A stretch of 7,059 nt of DNA, taken from positions 1 to 7,059 of the forward strand of contig JAKPRU010000392.1 in assembly GCA_029557025.1 (NCBI GenBank), in the 5' to 3' direction. The position numbers were made by a program, and so were the translations under genes. The DNA comes from Candidatus Omnitrophota bacterium (GTDB taxonomy: Bacteria; Hinthialibacterota; Hinthialibacteria; Hinthialibacterales; JAKPRU01). Below the pieces are notes generated by a model. It did not search any database. It was not told where the DNA came from and saw nothing but the letters and a program-made list of their open reading frames with translations. This document shows, piece after piece, positions 6,540-7,059 of this stretch (the first letter of the stretch is position 1; every line of letters starts with the position of its first letter).

Positions 6540-7058
6540 TCACTCTCCGTGGGGTTGTAAGACATCGCGAATCTGTTTAAGAGCGAATTCATGGCCCTCT
6601 CGGGTCAACCCGGCGGTGCATCCATCGGGCACTTCCACCCGGATGCCCCGCATGATGGCGTCCACGGCTGTATAGAGAACGCAGATTTCCGTACAGACGC
6701 CGGTCAAGAGGATCTTGCCGACCCGAAGGGTTCGGAGGCGTGGTTCGAGATCGGTCTTGAAGAATGCGGAATAGTATTTTTTCGGAATAATGACATCGGT
6801 GGGGGCGGGGGCGAGTTCGGCGATCACCTCGCTGCCGGGTGAGCCTTTCATGGCATGATTCGGCCAGACTTTCAGTTCGGGGTCATCCGGCTCATGGGAG
6901 TCGCAGAGGTAGAGAATGGGAACGCGGTCATGCCGGGCACGGTCGATCTGCTTGGCGATGGGCGCGATAATTCGCTGTGATCCGGGAACATACAGGGGCG
7001 CATTGTCCCGAATGAAATCATTCAACATGTCGATTACCAGCAGGACCTTATCGGACAT
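6540..7058 (-). CDS. Isochorismatase-fold cysteine hydrolase, probable nicotinamidase
   Basis: This 172-residue protein has the isochorismatase-like amidase fold. The catalytic triad is visible: Asp10 in VIDMLNDF, Lys93 in KKYYSAF and Cys126 in TEICV. DSHEPDDPELKVWPNH (53-68) supplies Asp53, His55 and His68, the metal-site pattern of nicotinamidases, and KGSPGSE follows as in the B. subtilis YueJ-like branch. It would hydrolyse nicotinamide to nicotinate and ammonia in the cytoplasm, feeding the nicotinate phosphoribosyltransferase encoded four bases downstream. That pairing is the best support for the substrate; by fold alone other amides or isochorismate are possible. The start at 7058 fits the family (MSDKVLLVID), but only one base upstream is visible, so the promoter, the ribosome binding site and any earlier start cannot be judged. 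Confidence 0.88.
   Translation of the reverse strand: MSDKVLLVIDMLNDFIRDNAPLYVPGSQRIIAPIAKQIDRARHDRVPILYLCDSHEPDDPELKVWPNHAMKGSPGSEVIAELAPAPTDVIIPKKYYSAFFKTDLEPRLRTLRVGKILLTGVCTEICVLYTAVDAIMRGIRVEVPDGCTAGLTREGHEFALKQIRDVLQPHGE
6543..6548 (-). promoter_or_regulatory. Ribosome binding site of pncB inside the upstream gene
   Basis: GGAGAG on the minus strand (6548-6543) forms the last two codons (Gly-Glu) of the upstream hydrolase, directly before its TGA stop (6542-6540). It is spaced correctly for ATG 6535 and decides the pncB start. The arrangement suggests translational coupling. Confidence 0.7.
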
Positions 7059-7059
7059 T

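Noticed and set aside
5846..6580. 244-codon open frame antisense to pncB
   Set aside because: No domain or ribosome binding site; the opposite strand carries clear nicotinate phosphoribosyltransferase motifs.
6536..6592. Longer pncB starts at 6592 or 6565
   Set aside because: They overlap the upstream gene and add residues outside the family; ATG 6535 has the ribosome binding site and begins at the conserved MFHI region.

Overview
The window reads as chromosome from a moderately GC-rich, sulfatase-rich bacterium. Two Tat-exported sulfatases of the formylglycine type and an aminotransferase carrying its own Tat signal are typical of the PVC group (Planctomycetes, Verrucomicrobia, Lentisphaerae, Kiritimatiellae) and of similar polysaccharide degraders such as Hydrogenedentes. 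This placement is inferred from gene style only. Most genes have a clear GGAG-type ribosome binding site.

Layout from left to right. Bases 1-110 hold the apparent 3' end of an unidentified gene. It is followed 51 bases later by a complete sulfatase (162-1688, +). An AT-rich direct-repeat patch then leads into a small DUF433 antitoxin-like reading frame (1708-1935, +) that looks decayed and has no toxin partner. This frame overlaps the 3' end of a second sulfatase on the other strand (1905-3356, -), so the two sulfatases converge with no visible terminator between them. A divergent spacer (3357-3681) with a GC-rich hairpin repeat separates sulfatase 2 from a DegT/DnrJ/EryC1/StrS-type PLP aminotransferase (3682-5028, +). 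That gene ends at a textbook intrinsic terminator (5051-5084). A 361-base gap with an AT-rich part and a second, related hairpin repeat follows. The right end is a two-gene NAD salvage operon on the minus strand: an isochorismatase-fold, nicotinamidase-like hydrolase (6540-7058) and a nicotinate phosphoribosyltransferase (5390-6535), four bases apart.

Functionally there are two blocks. The left block is exported: the sulfatases would remove sulfate esters from polysaccharides outside the cytoplasm, and the aminotransferase, normally a cytoplasmic sugar-nucleotide enzyme, is apparently sent out folded with its cofactor. The right block is cytoplasmic and would convert nicotinamide to nicotinate and then to nicotinate mononucleotide.

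I see no CRISPR array, tRNA, rRNA, transposase or phage gene. I do not see a clear new multi-gene system. The most unusual items are the exported aminotransferase and the broken-looking orphan DUF433 frame.
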